Assembly: GCA_022823145.1 (NCBI GenBank)
Contig: JAJDXS010000023.1
Span: forward strand, 62,001-126,000
Direction: 5' to 3'
From: Gemmatimonadota bacterium
GTDB lineage: Bacteria; Gemmatimonadota; Gemmatimonadetes; Longimicrobiales; Gaopeijiaceae
DNA length: 64,000 nucleotides
Shown: one piece after another, positions 17,824 to 27,176 of the stretch
How positions within the stretch are numbered: the first letter of the stretch is position 1
Layout: the number at the start of each line of letters is the position of its first letter
Notes under the pieces: generated by a model
Told to the model about the DNA's origin: nothing
The model's input: the letters and a program-made list of their open reading frames with translations, nothing else
Database searches by the model: none
Position numbers and translations under genes: made by a program

Positions 17824-19325
17824 GGGTGGGGTGGTGATTCCGTTCGTTGTGGCTGTCGATCCGGGTCCCGCGTCGCATCCGCCTCCGACCGCCCGAATCC
17901 GGTCAGGATGGCGATCAGAAGAACCGCAAGGAGCGCCCACGAGTAGGCGTTCGCCAGCCCGGCGTCGAGCGCCGATACGCGCGGGACGCCGTAGGGTTCG
18001 CCGGCAGCGGTGGCCGAAGACGCCAGAATGGTAGGGATGAACAAGGGTAGGAGGAAGGGGTAGGTGCAGACGGTCATGTCGAGCAGGTTGGCGCGGCGGA
18101 AGCGCCCGATCCCGGCCGCGCGGCCCGTTCGTCTCACCAGGTCTCCCACCGCCAGAATCGCCATCACGGAGTGAGTAGTCAGCACCACGGCTACGCTGGT
18201 CACGCCGAAGATCCGCAGCTCGGCACTGCGGCGGGTTGCCGGCGAGCCCTTCCCGGCTTCCATGGCCTCCGTCCTGTCCTGCGCCAGCCGGTCCAGGATC
18301 CCCGCCTCCTGTGCCGCGCCCACGATCCCCATGAGCAGGATGGTGAAGACCACGATGCCCACGGCCCCCTCCATGCCGTCCAGGATCAGCCCCTGGGCCC
18401 GGAAGGCGGCCGCATCGATGTGGATCAGGTCGGCCGCCGACACGAGTCCCGTGGCCAGGGCGACGACGACCGCCGCGGCGACCCCGGTGAAGAGGCTCTC
18501 CACCAGGCCCTTGCCGCGGAAGAGCATGACGAACGCGGCCAGGGGCGCCAGCAGCATTGGGAAGGCGGCGGGGTCGCCCGCGAGCGCGCCGCCGCCTGCC
18601 GCGCCCGTGGCGGGATCGGCGCCAGGGGCGAGTTGGACGGTCTGCCCAGCCCTGTCCGCGCCCCCGAAGAGCAGCAGTGCCACCGCGGCGGCGGCCGCAG
18701 CGGGCAGCGCATACCGCAGGCGCGAGCGCACTACGCCGCCCATCGGGGCGCGCTGGCTGCTGGAGGAGGCGATGGTCGTGTCGGACACGGGCGAGACGTT
18801 GTCGCCGAATGTGGCTCCCGCGAGGATCGCTCCTATCAGCACCATCGGGCTGGCCTCGAGGGCGCCGGCGGCGGGGTAGAGCAGCGGAGCGCAGATGAGA
18901 ATCGTCCCCAGGCTCGTGCCCGTGGCCGTGGAGAAGAGGACCGCGACAAGGAACGCGAGCAGCACGAACCCGCCCCCGTGCAGTCCCAGTTCCGCCCCGG
19001 CCCACACGAGGGCGTCCACGAGCCCCGCCTCGCGCAACAGCACCGAGAAGATCCCTGCCAGCAGCCAGGCCATCACCATGAGCATGACGATGCGCCTCGA
19101 CATGCCGCGGATGGCGGCCGCGCTGTAGTCCGAGGCACTCCGTGCGAGCACCAGCCCGGTCCCCAGCGCCGCGATGAGGACAGGCCACAGGCCGCGCTCG
19201 TCGGGCGCTCCGGAGAAGCCCAGCCACGCAGCGCCGGCGGCGAAGACGAGCACCGGGACGGACGCACCCGCGAGGCCGAAGCGAAAGCGGAGCGGGGTTG
19301 TGGGAGAGGGGGCTTGGCCGGTCAA
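17820..19325 (-). CDS. NhaC-type Na+/H+ antiporter family protein
   Basis: A polytopic membrane protein of about 501 residues with ten or more hydrophobic segments. The signature ILAGATFGDNVSPVSDTTIA identifies the NhaC family, which exchanges Na+ for protons and in some members malate or lactate. No ATG lies before the first helix. The TTG at 19325 (or CTG at 19334) is the best available start; the frame runs open to 19820 across the opposite gene. Four-base overlap with fabV downstream. Confidence 0.88.
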   Translation of the reverse strand: MTGQAPSPTTPLRFRFGLAGASVPVLVFAAGAAWLGFSGAPDERGLWPVLIAALGTGLVLARSASDYSAAAIRGMSRRIVMLMVMAWLLAGIFSVLLREAGLVDALVWAGAELGLHGGGFVLLAFLVAVLFSTATGTSLGTILICAPLLYPAAGALEASPMVLIGAILAGATFGDNVSPVSDTTIASSSSQRAPMGGVVRSRLRYALPAAAAAAVALLLFGGADRAGQTVQLAPGADPATGAAGGGALAGDPAAFPMLLAPLAAFVMLFRGKGLVESLFTGVAAAVVVALATGLVSAADLIHIDAAAFRAQGLILDGMEGAVGIVVFTILLMGIVGAAQEAGILDRLAQDRTEAMEAGKGSPATRRSAELRIFGVTSVAVVLTTHSVMAILAVGDLVRRTGRAAGIGRFRRANLLDMTVCTYPFLLPLFIPTILASSATAAGEPYGVPRVSALDAGLANAYSWALLAVLLIAILTGFGRSEADATRDPDRQPQRTESPPHP

Positions 19326-19466
19326 GGTCGCCAGGTGCGGTGTCGGTGGGTGCGCGGCAGGCTGCGAGATCGTGTATTGTCGGGGATCGGCCCGCGGCGG
19401 TCCAGTCGGCAGGTCGTTGCCCGGACGGGGCACTCGGCGGCACTTGCTCGGAGGAGAGGAGACGAG

Positions 19467-19802
19467 ATGGCAGATTCCGACGCTTTTGAACTCTACGATC
19501 TGCGGGTCGAGGTGGTCGCCGGCGAGAAGGCGATGGTGTGCGATCACCGCGAGGGGGACTACTTCGAACTCAGGGGCGAGAATCTTTCGCTCCCGGCCGG
19601 CCAGACCTTTCCCATCTATCCGCTGGCCGCGCTCCTTCCATTGCTGCCGGCCAAACAGCGCCGCACCGCACCGAACGACTGGATGACCACGGACGCAGAG
19701 GTCGCGTGCCCGGATCCGCACTGCGGCGGACGCTTCCGGATCACCCGCACCGGGGTGACCACGTTCCGGCACGGGGACGTGACGCGCGTGCCGCTCCCGT
19801 GA
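19467..19802 (+). CDS. TIGR04076-like small protein
   Basis: A 111-residue soluble protein. ELYDLRVEVVAGEKAMVCDHREGDYFEL and the later CPDPHCGGRFRITR resemble the small TIGR04076 family, whose function is unknown. The conserved Cys pairs suggest a metal or redox site. A strong GGAGGAGAGGA ribosome site precedes the ATG. Its stop overlaps the aldo/keto reductase GTG start by four bases, so the two genes probably act together. Confidence 0.78.
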   Translation: MADSDAFELYDLRVEVVAGEKAMVCDHREGDYFELRGENLSLPAGQTFPIYPLAALLPLLPAKQRRTAPNDWMTTDAEVACPDPHCGGRFRITRTGVTTFRHGDVTRVPLP

Positions 19803-20797
19803 ACGCACCGCGGCCTCCATGGCAGCCCCCGGCTTCGGGCGTGATCCGGGGCTGCTGGCAGCTGTCGCGCGGCCATGGACCGGGATGGAGCCGTGACCGC
19901 GCCTTCGCTGCCCTCGATGCAGCCGCAGTGCAACCGGGCCCTCTGTACCTGGATTGTGCCGACATCTACACCGGCGTGGAGGCGCTCCTCGGCGAGTGGA
20001 TGGCCAGCCGGGGCGTCACCCGGGAACAGGTCGTCGTGCACACCAAGTTCGTGCCGGATCTCGGCGTTCTGCCGCGTATCGATCGCGAGTACGTACGGGG
20101 CATTGTGGAGCGGTCCCGCGACCGCCTCGGCGTCGACGGGCTCGAGCTGGTCCAGTACTACTGGTGGGATCGTGCCGTGCCAGGGTGGATCCAGGCCGCC
20201 GAGTGGCTCGCGGAACTGCGCGAGGAAGGTGTCATCCGCCACATCGGGGTCACGAACCTCGACCGGGAAGCGCTGGGCGCTCTGCTCGACGCGGGCATAC
20301 CGGTCGTTACCAACCAGGTGCAGCTGTCGCTGCTGGACCGCCGGCCGCTGGCGGGGCTCGAGGAGTTCTGCGTGGAGCGCGGCCTAGCGCTCCTCTGCTA
20401 CGGCACGCTGGCGGGGGGGCTGCTTTCAGCGTCGACGGGGCCGGAGTCCCGGTCGCTGACCAAATACCGCCTGATCGTCGACGAGGTCGGCGGCGCCACG
20501 GTGCTGGGGCGCGCTCGGGCCGTGCTCGCCGACATCGCCGCGCGCGAGGGTGCCGAGATGGCCGATGTCGCGGCGGCCTACGCACTCGGCCACGCGGCCG
20601 TCGCGGCGGTCATCGTCGGGCTGAGCCGCCGTGGCCTCACGGCCGACCCCGGCGCGGTTCGCCTGGGACGCCGGGACATCGAGCGCCTCGATGCGGCGGT
20701 GCCCGCCACGGTGCCGGGCGCGGTATACGCGGCCGAGCGGGATCGGGCGGGGCCTCACGGCCGGATCATGCGGTACGACCTCAACCGTGAGAGGTAG
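19799..20797 (+). CDS. Aldo/keto reductase family protein
   Basis: A 332-residue TIM-barrel oxidoreductase. LYLDCADIYTGVEALLGEW carries the catalytic Asp and Tyr; the Lys of the tetrad is in VVVHTKFV. ELVQYYWWDRA occupies the position of the usual catalytic-His strand but lacks the His, so the tetrad is incomplete. IRHIGVTNLD and TNQVQLSLLDRRP are standard. GTG start in a GTGA overlap with the preceding small protein. Substrate unknown. Confidence 0.87.
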   Translation: MNAPRPPWQPPASGVIRGCWQLSRGHGPGWSRDRAFAALDAAAVQPGPLYLDCADIYTGVEALLGEWMASRGVTREQVVVHTKFVPDLGVLPRIDREYVRGIVERSRDRLGVDGLELVQYYWWDRAVPGWIQAAEWLAELREEGVIRHIGVTNLDREALGALLDAGIPVVTNQVQLSLLDRRPLAGLEEFCVERGLALLCYGTLAGGLLSASTGPESRSLTKYRLIVDEVGGATVLGRARAVLADIAAREGAEMADVAAAYALGHAAVAAVIVGLSRRGLTADPGAVRLGRRDIERLDAAVPATVPGAVYAAERDRAGPHGRIMRYDLNRER

Positions 20798-20803
20798 CCT
20801 GCA

Positions 20804-21715
20804 GTGCCCGAGTACCCCGAGGTCTCGCTCTACATCCACGCGCTGCGTGCGCGCATACTGGACGAGCGGCTGGAAGGGGTGCGGATCCGGTCGCCCTCGC
20901 TCCTGAAGAGCTTCGACCCTCCCACCGCGCACGCTCACGGCAGGCGAGTCACCTCCCTGTCGCGGCTGGGCAAGCGCATCGTAATCGGCCTCGAGGACGA
21001 CCTGTTCCTCGTCGTCCACCTCATGATCGCGGGCCGGTTCCAGTGGCGGAAACCACGCGCGCCGATCCACCGCAAGCTGGGACACGCCGCCTTCGACTTC
21101 GCGAACGGCACCCTCCTCCTCACCGAAGCGAGCAGCCACAAGCGCGCCTCCCTGCACCTGGTGCGCGGTGTCCGTGCCCTGCGCGCCCTCGACCCCGGGG
21201 GGATCGAGCCGCTCGAGGCGGCCACGCGGGACGTCGCCACCGCGCTCCGCCGCGAAAGCCGTACCCTGAAGCGGGCCCTGACGGACCCCCGGATCCTGTC
21301 CGGGATCGGCAACGCGCATTCGGACGAGATCCTGCTGCGGGCGCGCCTGTCGCCCGTCAAGCTCACATCGCGGCTGACCGGCGAAGAGATCGCGCGTCTG
21401 CACGCGGCGATCAGATCCTCGCTCGAGGAGTGGTCGGCGCGCCTGATCGACGAGGCGGGCGGGAGTTTCCCGACGAAGGTGACCGCCTTTCACCCGGCCA
21501 TGAGCGCCCACGGCAAGTACGGCGAACCGTGCAGCCAGTGTGGCACTCCCATCCAGCGCATCGTCTATGCAACGCGGGAGACGAACTACTGCCCCGAGTG
21601 CCAGACCGGGGGACGGCTGCTCGCCGACCGCGCACTCTCAAGGCTGCTGCGGCGGGACTGGCCGCGGAAGCTGGAGGACCTGGAGGCGCTGAAGCGTCCG
21701 CCTGGAGAAGATTGA
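20804..21715 (+). CDS. Fpg/Nei family DNA glycosylase
   Basis: A 303-residue formamidopyrimidine/endonuclease VIII-type glycosylase for oxidised bases. It begins PEYPEVSLY after a GTG start, supplying the catalytic Pro2-Glu3. The helix-two-turn-helix region contains LSGIGNAHSDEILLRARLSP, and the C-terminal zinc finger is C-x2-C-x16-C-x2-C (CSQCGT to CPECQ). Six bp after the aldo/keto reductase stop, so likely co-transcribed. Whether it prefers purine or pyrimidine lesions is not clear. Confidence 0.92.
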   Translation: MPEYPEVSLYIHALRARILDERLEGVRIRSPSLLKSFDPPTAHAHGRRVTSLSRLGKRIVIGLEDDLFLVVHLMIAGRFQWRKPRAPIHRKLGHAAFDFANGTLLLTEASSHKRASLHLVRGVRALRALDPGGIEPLEAATRDVATALRRESRTLKRALTDPRILSGIGNAHSDEILLRARLSPVKLTSRLTGEEIARLHAAIRSSLEEWSARLIDEAGGSFPTKVTAFHPAMSAHGKYGEPCSQCGTPIQRIVYATRETNYCPECQTGGRLLADRALSRLLRRDWPRKLEDLEALKRPPGED

Positions 21716-21744
21716 ACGCGGTCGAAGCCGACCGCCGCCCGCTC

Positions 21745-22362
21745 CTACCGGGTCATGGCCTCCGAGCGAACCACCACCACCGGCTTCGGCGGCTTGCATA
21801 TCTTCCCGCCGCCGCTCCCCATCGGGACCTTGCCCCAGGCGATTCCCAGCTTCTGCCAGAAGCCTTCGCCCTCTTCCTCTTCGTCACCGTGGTCGTGGCC
21901 GGCGTGCGGATCAAGCGCCCCGATCTCCTGCCGAGCGCCTCCGATTTCACGGGCCGCCGCAAAGCGCGGTTGGATGGATCGGCTGGGGCTGGTCAGTGCG
22001 GTCGCGGCCAGCAGGTCGGCGGGGGTGATCGCCGCGATTTCCGCGGCTGACGCGGAGGCCGCCGCCATGCTTGCCGACGCGGGCTCGGGTATGTCTACGG
22101 GCGCCGGGGAGGTGATGACGGGACGATCGGATGCCACGACCTCCGGTTCGACCTCGGGGACCTCGCGAATCTCCACGATCTCCATGGCGACGTCGAAGAG
22201 GGCCGGTTCCTCGCCCGGGCCGGCCGAATCCGGGGTCCCGGCAATATCGGCGGTCTGAAAGCGCAGTGCTCCGAAGACCACCCCGTGCAGGGCGGCCGAA
22301 ACACCGATGCCGATGATCACGCCTCGCCGATGCCGGCTGTTTCGTGCCCGTCTCGAGGTCAT
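21745..22362 (-). CDS. TonB-like membrane anchor protein without a TonB C-terminal domain
   Basis: A 205-residue protein with a basic N-terminus and one transmembrane helix (about residues 14-34) containing S22-x3-H26 (SAALH), the residue pair TonB needs to contact ExbB/ExbD. A long Pro/Glu/Ala-rich periplasmic spacer follows, then an acidic His-Asp-Glu patch (HAGHDHGDEEEEGEG). The expected TonB C-terminal fold is absent; the end is a Lys/Pro-rich tail (KICKPPKPVVVV). GGAGGA ribosome site before the ATG. It may be an energised anchor for another partner; function unknown. Confidence 0.7.
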   Translation of the reverse strand: MTSRRARNSRHRRGVIIGIGVSAALHGVVFGALRFQTADIAGTPDSAGPGEEPALFDVAMEIVEIREVPEVEPEVVASDRPVITSPAPVDIPEPASASMAAASASAAEIAAITPADLLAATALTSPSRSIQPRFAAAREIGGARQEIGALDPHAGHDHGDEEEEGEGFWQKLGIAWGKVPMGSGGGKICKPPKPVVVVRSEAMTR

Positions 22363-22494
22363 TGCGTCCTCCGTGTTCCCGTCGGTATCGCGGCAGGGTC
22401 CGGGTCGGCACCCGGATGCAACGTAATTGTATACCGCCCGGTACCGCAAAGGTTCCGCCGGTTCCCGCAAGTGCCGCCCCTCTCCCAGCGGCGG

Positions 22495-23268
22495 CTAAAG
22501 GTCGAAGTCGGCCACCACCGGCGCGTGGTCCGAGGGGATGTCGGTCTTGCGCCCCTTCCGCTGGTCGCGGTCGACCCAGGCTCCCGTCGAGGACTCCGCC
22601 ACGGGCGAAGTCGCGAAGATGTGGTCGATCCGCAGGCCGTCGTTTCGTGGAAAGGCGAGCCGGCGGTAGTCCCACCAGCTGTAGAGGTGGCCTTCCGGAT
22701 TGTGCTTGCGCACGACGTCGACGAAACCCCACGCGCGGATCCGCTCCAGCGCCTCGCGCACCGAAGAATGGCAAAGCACGCTCGGTGCCCACTTCTCGGG
22801 GTCTGCCGCGTCCAGGTCGTCGGGCGCGACGTTGAAATCGCCCGTCAACACGACCGGGTCGCCGGGGTCGTGGCGGCCCTCCAGCAACTCGAGCAACCGG
22901 GCCATCCACGAGAGTTTGTAGTCGTACGCCTCCGATCCCACCGTCCGCCCGTTCGGGAAGTACGCGGAATAGACGGTCACTCCGCGCACTACGCCCGCGA
23001 TCAGCCGTGCTTGCGGATCGTCGTCTTCCAACCCCGTGCGAACCTCGCCGATCGGGTGCGGACTGACCAGCGCCACGCCGTTGAACGCCTTCTGGCCGAA
23101 CACCGCCGAGTCGTACCCCTCACCGCGCACCGCTTCCCCCGGGTAGCCGTCGTCCGTCGTCTTCAGTTCCTGCAGGCAGAGCACGTCGGGGCGGTGCTGG
23201 CGCAGCCACCCCAGGACGCGCGCCTCCCGGGCCTTCACCGAGTTCACGTTCCAGGTCGCGATTCGCAT
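22495..23268 (-). CDS. xth: Exodeoxyribonuclease III
   Basis: A 257-residue AP endonuclease/3'-exonuclease of the exonuclease III family. MRIATWNVNSVKAR, LCLQELKTTD (metal-binding Glu), the YSAYFPNG strand, TGDFNVAP (Asp and Asn of the active site), LRIDHIFAT and SDHAPVVADF (catalytic His) are all present in order. Intact and of normal length. Divergent from the amidohydrolase across 63 bp. Confidence 0.96.
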   Translation of the reverse strand: MRIATWNVNSVKAREARVLGWLRQHRPDVLCLQELKTTDDGYPGEAVRGEGYDSAVFGQKAFNGVALVSPHPIGEVRTGLEDDDPQARLIAGVVRGVTVYSAYFPNGRTVGSEAYDYKLSWMARLLELLEGRHDPGDPVVLTGDFNVAPDDLDAADPEKWAPSVLCHSSVREALERIRAWGFVDVVRKHNPEGHLYSWWDYRRLAFPRNDGLRIDHIFATSPVAESSTGAWVDRDQRKGRKTDIPSDHAPVVADFDL

Positions 23269-23331
23269 GATGGATGTGTAACCCCGAGATTACGTGGGTT
23301 CCACCCCTGGCCACACCGCTCCGGAGGACAC

Positions 23332-24930
23332 ATGCGACCTGCCCTCACCCTCGTCCTCGCCGCGACCTTCGCCGCCGTGCCGCAGGCGCCCCTGGTCGCC
23401 CAGAGGTACGACGTGCTGATCACCGGAGGCTCCGTCGTCGACGGGACCGGGGCGGACCGATTCCGCGCCGATGTCGCCGTTGTCGACGGCCGCATCGCTC
23501 TTGTATCCCCCGAGCCCATCGACCCTTCGCTGGCGTGCACCGTCATTGACGCCACCGGCGAAGTCGTGACGCCGGGGTTCATCGACAACCACTCGCATGT
23601 CCAGCAGACGATCGCGGAGTATCCGCTGGCCGAGAACTTCCTGCGGCAGGGGATCACGTCGTTGATCGTGTCGCTGCACTCCGGCGATCAGCCGTGGCCG
23701 CTGGAGGAGTTCGCCTCGGGGCTGACGATGGCGCCGAATGTGGGGTTCTTCGCGGGCCATACCTGGACGCGGAAGCAGGTGATGGGCATGGAGAACCGCG
23801 CACCCACGCCCGCGGAGCTCGACGAGATGCGGGCGCTCGTCGACCAGTCGATGCGCGAGGGGGCGCTCGGCCTCTCGACGGGGCTCCTGTACGTGCCCGC
23901 CAACTTCGCCGAGACAGAGGAGGTCATCGAGTTGGCGAAGGTGGCGGCGGCGCACGGCGGCATCTACGTGAGCCACATGCGCAACGAGGCGAGCGGGCTG
24001 CTGGAGTCGGTGGCCGAGGTGATCCGGATCGCGGAGGAGGCGGACATCCCGGCCCAGATCAATCACCACAAGGCGTCCGGGGCGGGGCAGTGGGGCTGGA
24101 GCGAGAGGAGTCTGGCGATGATCGACTCGGCCAACGCGACCGGGCTGACCGTGACGCACGACCTGTATCCGTACGCGGCCTCGAGTACGAGTTCGGCCAT
24201 CCTGTTCCCGCAGTGGGCGCTGGCCGGCGGTCCCGAGGGCTTCGCGGCCCGGGTCGCCGACCCCGAGACGCGGGCGCGCATGGAAGAGGACATGCGGCGC
24301 ATCATCATGACCGACCGGGTCGGCGCAGACATGTCCCGGATCCAGTTTCGGGTGCTGGGTTCGGACGAGTCGTACAACGGGAGGACGCTCGCGGACTACG
24401 CCGCCGACCGGGGCCTCCCGAACGACCTGGAGTCGGGGATTCAGCTCGCGATCGAACTGCAGCTGCAGGGAGGCTTCAGCGCGATCTACCACGCAATGGA
24501 CGAAGGCGACGTGATCCGCATCATGCAGCACCCGCTGGCGATGATCGAGACGGACGGGGACGCGGTCGGCTACGGGATCGGCTACCCGCACCCGCGCAGC
24601 TATGGCGCGTTCCCGCGGGTGCTGGCGCGCTACGTGCGCGAGTTGGGAGTGCTCACGCTGGAGGAGGCCGTGATGAAGATGACCTCGATGCCGGCGCAGT
24701 GGCTGGGACGCGAGGACATGGGGGTGATTGCCGAGGGGATGCGCGCGGACATCGCGGTGTTCGATCCCGACGTGATCGCGGACCGGGCGACATTCTCCGA
24801 CCCTCACCAGTACAGCGTGGGGATTACGAATCTGTTGGTGAACGGAGTGCCGGTGATCCTGAGTGGCGGGCTGACGGGCGAGAAGCCGGGGCGGTGGCTG
24901 CGCGGGCCGGTGCGCAGGCCGGTGAGCTGA
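23332..24930 (+). CDS. Secreted D-aminoacylase-like amidohydrolase
   Basis: A 532-residue amidohydrolase of the N-acyl-D-amino-acid deacylase group. A signal peptide (to APLVAQ) precedes DVLITGGSVVDGTG. The HxH metal pair is in IDNHSHVQQ, HMRNEASG supplies a later His, and KASGAGQWGWS follows. The Cys that normally binds metal in D-aminoacylases (GNCG) is replaced by SLHSGD. CCGGAGG ribosome site. Predicted to hydrolyse amide bonds in the periplasm; the true substrate is unknown. A second relative closes the window. Confidence 0.88.
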   Translation: MRPALTLVLAATFAAVPQAPLVAQRYDVLITGGSVVDGTGADRFRADVAVVDGRIALVSPEPIDPSLACTVIDATGEVVTPGFIDNHSHVQQTIAEYPLAENFLRQGITSLIVSLHSGDQPWPLEEFASGLTMAPNVGFFAGHTWTRKQVMGMENRAPTPAELDEMRALVDQSMREGALGLSTGLLYVPANFAETEEVIELAKVAAAHGGIYVSHMRNEASGLLESVAEVIRIAEEADIPAQINHHKASGAGQWGWSERSLAMIDSANATGLTVTHDLYPYAASSTSSAILFPQWALAGGPEGFAARVADPETRARMEEDMRRIIMTDRVGADMSRIQFRVLGSDESYNGRTLADYAADRGLPNDLESGIQLAIELQLQGGFSAIYHAMDEGDVIRIMQHPLAMIETDGDAVGYGIGYPHPRSYGAFPRVLARYVRELGVLTLEEAVMKMTSMPAQWLGREDMGVIAEGMRADIAVFDPDVIADRATFSDPHQYSVGITNLLVNGVPVILSGGLTGEKPGRWLRGPVRRPVS

Positions 24931-24952
24931 CTCGGGTCGCCGCGTCCGCCGG

Positions 24953-27013
24953 CTACTCCGCCGTCGGCCGCGGCCCCCGAAGGTACTTGTTGAACCAGAC
25001 CAGAATCCGCTCCGACACGTCCATCAGGAACTTCGGTTCGGTGGGACCGTGCGGGGTGCGGGGATAGACGACCATTTCGGTGTCGACTCCAAGCCGCCGG
25101 AGCGAATTGAAGAACTCCTGACCCTGCGCGAACGGCACTCTCAGATCCTGGGCCCCGTGAATGACCTGTGTCGGGGTGGTGACGTTGCTGATGTGGTAGA
25201 TCGCCGAGTGCTTCTCGTAGGTCTCGTAGTCGTCGAAGTACTCGCCCCCCATGTGGCCGACCAGGTAGTCCCCGATGTCGGTGGTGGTCACCATGCTCAC
25301 AAGGTTGGGGAGTCCCGCTCCCATCGACGCCGCGCGGAAACGGTCGGTCTGGGTCACCGCAAACGACGTCATGTATCCGCCATAGCTCCAACCCATGAGG
25401 AGCAGGCTGTCCGGGTGCGCCACGCCCATCTCGATGACTTCGTCCACACCCGCCAGCAGGTCGGAGAGGTCGCCGTACCCCCAATCCATGAAGTTGGCGT
25501 AGCGGAACTCCTTGCCGTAGCCGGTGCTGCCGCGGGGATTGGGGCGCAGGACTGCCATTCCTTCCTGGGCGAAGTACTGGATCATGTAGATGCTTGGCGC
25601 GCCGGTGAAGGACTGCGCGAATACTCCTGCCGGGCCGCCGTGCACGTTGAGGATGAGCGGCACGCGGGTGCCCTCCTCATAATCCACCGGGTAGGTCAGC
25701 AGGCCCTCTACGGGGGTGCCGTCCGGGGCTTCCCACGCGAGCAGTTCGGTGCGGCCCATGGCGGGGCGCGGCGCGTCGGTGTTGACCGCGCTGATGCGTC
25801 GGGGCGCATAGGCGTCCATGCCGGTCACATGGACTTCGGCGGGGTCGTCGCTGCTTTCCCAGGTCAGGGCAATCGTGCCGGCGGCGGCTGCCATCGCGAC
25901 CGAACCCGCAACGCCGTTGCCCTCGGTCAACTGGCGGATGGAGCCTCCGTCGACGGGCACGGCGATCAGGTGCCGCGTGGTCCCGAGGAATTCACTGAGG
26001 AACACCTCGTCGGAGTCGGCCGACCATCCCTGGATGAAGACGCTTCGGTTGGGGGTTTCGGGCAACATCCGCGTGGCGCCGGTCGCGGGATCGACGACAT
26101 AAAGGTCGGAGAGGCCGATGGGCTCGGGCTGATTGCCGGAGGAGGCATAGGCGATGAGTGAGCCGTCCGGCGACCAGCGCGGCGAGGTTTCGATACCGTC
26201 CCCGGTCACCAGTTGGGTCACCTCTCCGCCATCGGCGTCCACGAGCGCGATGTCGCCGGACAGGCGGCCGGTGTTGATGCGCGGGTCGGCCTGGTGGGCG
26301 AAGACGATGCGCTGGCCGTCGGGCGCCCAGTCGAAGCCGGTAACGTGAAAGTCGCCCTCGGTGAGGCGGGTCGCATCAGCGGTCTCGTTGGCGCTCGGGT
26401 CGAAGGCGACCGAGTAGATGTGGCCGTACTTGTAGTTCTGATCGACCAGGATGACGTCGCGCTTCTCCTTCGCGGCCTGCTCTTCCTCCTCGGTCTGCGG
26501 GTCCCGCATGACGAAGGCGAAGGCGTTTCCATCGGGCGACCAGCGGAACTGTCCGACCCCGGCCCTGGTGTCGGTGACCTGGCGGGCCTCGCCGCCCGTC
26601 AGCGGTATCACCCAGATCTGGTTGCTTCCGGACCGTCCCGTCGTGAACGCCAGCCACTCCCCGTCCGGAGAGAACGCGGGGCTGGAGGCGGATGATTCGC
26701 CACGGGTGAACCGGGCGTTGCGGCTCCCGTCTGCGGTGGCCATCCAGATGTGGCTCAGGTACTCGGACTGCTCGCCTTCCATGAGAGGCTCCCGAACCAC
26801 GTAGGCGACCCTGGAGCCATCGGGAGAGATTGCGACCCCCGACACGCCGAGGTATTGCATGCTGAGTGCCGGGGTCCAGCGGTCGTCGGCGGCGCCGTCG
26901 GAGCTGGTGCCAGCTGGTTCCTGGGCGTGCGCCGGGGAGGCGAACTGCGCGTGGACGGCAATCGCCAGGGCGACGGCCAGGACTGCTGTGACGAGTTTGC
27001 GCGAAGTGGTCAT
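24953..27013 (-). CDS. S9 family serine peptidase (prolyl oligopeptidase/acylaminoacyl peptidase-like)
   Basis: A 686-residue secreted peptidase. A signal peptide ends near ASPAHAQ. Residues about 50-400 form a WD40-like PD40 propeller (repeated SPDGSRVAYV, SPDGEWLAF, WSPDGNAFAF, SPDGSLIAYA). The C-terminal alpha/beta-hydrolase domain has the nucleophile in GWSYGG, the Asp in GAQDLRVP and the His in RTPHGP. Intact. Acts on short peptides in the periplasm. Its stop is 23 bp from the convergent amidohydrolase. Confidence 0.95.
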   Translation of the reverse strand: MTTSRKLVTAVLAVALAIAVHAQFASPAHAQEPAGTSSDGAADDRWTPALSMQYLGVSGVAISPDGSRVAYVVREPLMEGEQSEYLSHIWMATADGSRNARFTRGESSASSPAFSPDGEWLAFTTGRSGSNQIWVIPLTGGEARQVTDTRAGVGQFRWSPDGNAFAFVMRDPQTEEEEQAAKEKRDVILVDQNYKYGHIYSVAFDPSANETADATRLTEGDFHVTGFDWAPDGQRIVFAHQADPRINTGRLSGDIALVDADGGEVTQLVTGDGIETSPRWSPDGSLIAYASSGNQPEPIGLSDLYVVDPATGATRMLPETPNRSVFIQGWSADSDEVFLSEFLGTTRHLIAVPVDGGSIRQLTEGNGVAGSVAMAAAAGTIALTWESSDDPAEVHVTGMDAYAPRRISAVNTDAPRPAMGRTELLAWEAPDGTPVEGLLTYPVDYEEGTRVPLILNVHGGPAGVFAQSFTGAPSIYMIQYFAQEGMAVLRPNPRGSTGYGKEFRYANFMDWGYGDLSDLLAGVDEVIEMGVAHPDSLLLMGWSYGGYMTSFAVTQTDRFRAASMGAGLPNLVSMVTTTDIGDYLVGHMGGEYFDDYETYEKHSAIYHISNVTTPTQVIHGAQDLRVPFAQGQEFFNSLRRLGVDTEMVVYPRTPHGPTEPKFLMDVSERILVWFNKYLRGPRPTAE

Positions 27014-27176
27014 GCCGGGTGCCTTCGTCGAGACGGTGCAGGTGTGGCGAACTGCCATCATGCACCGCAGCCTCGTGCGGGACAAGACGGTTTGGCGTAA
27101 TGTTGCGTCCCCGGCGGCGCAGCGCGGGTCCGTTTGCCGCGGCACCACAACCGGAACGCAACAACCTGGACATGAC

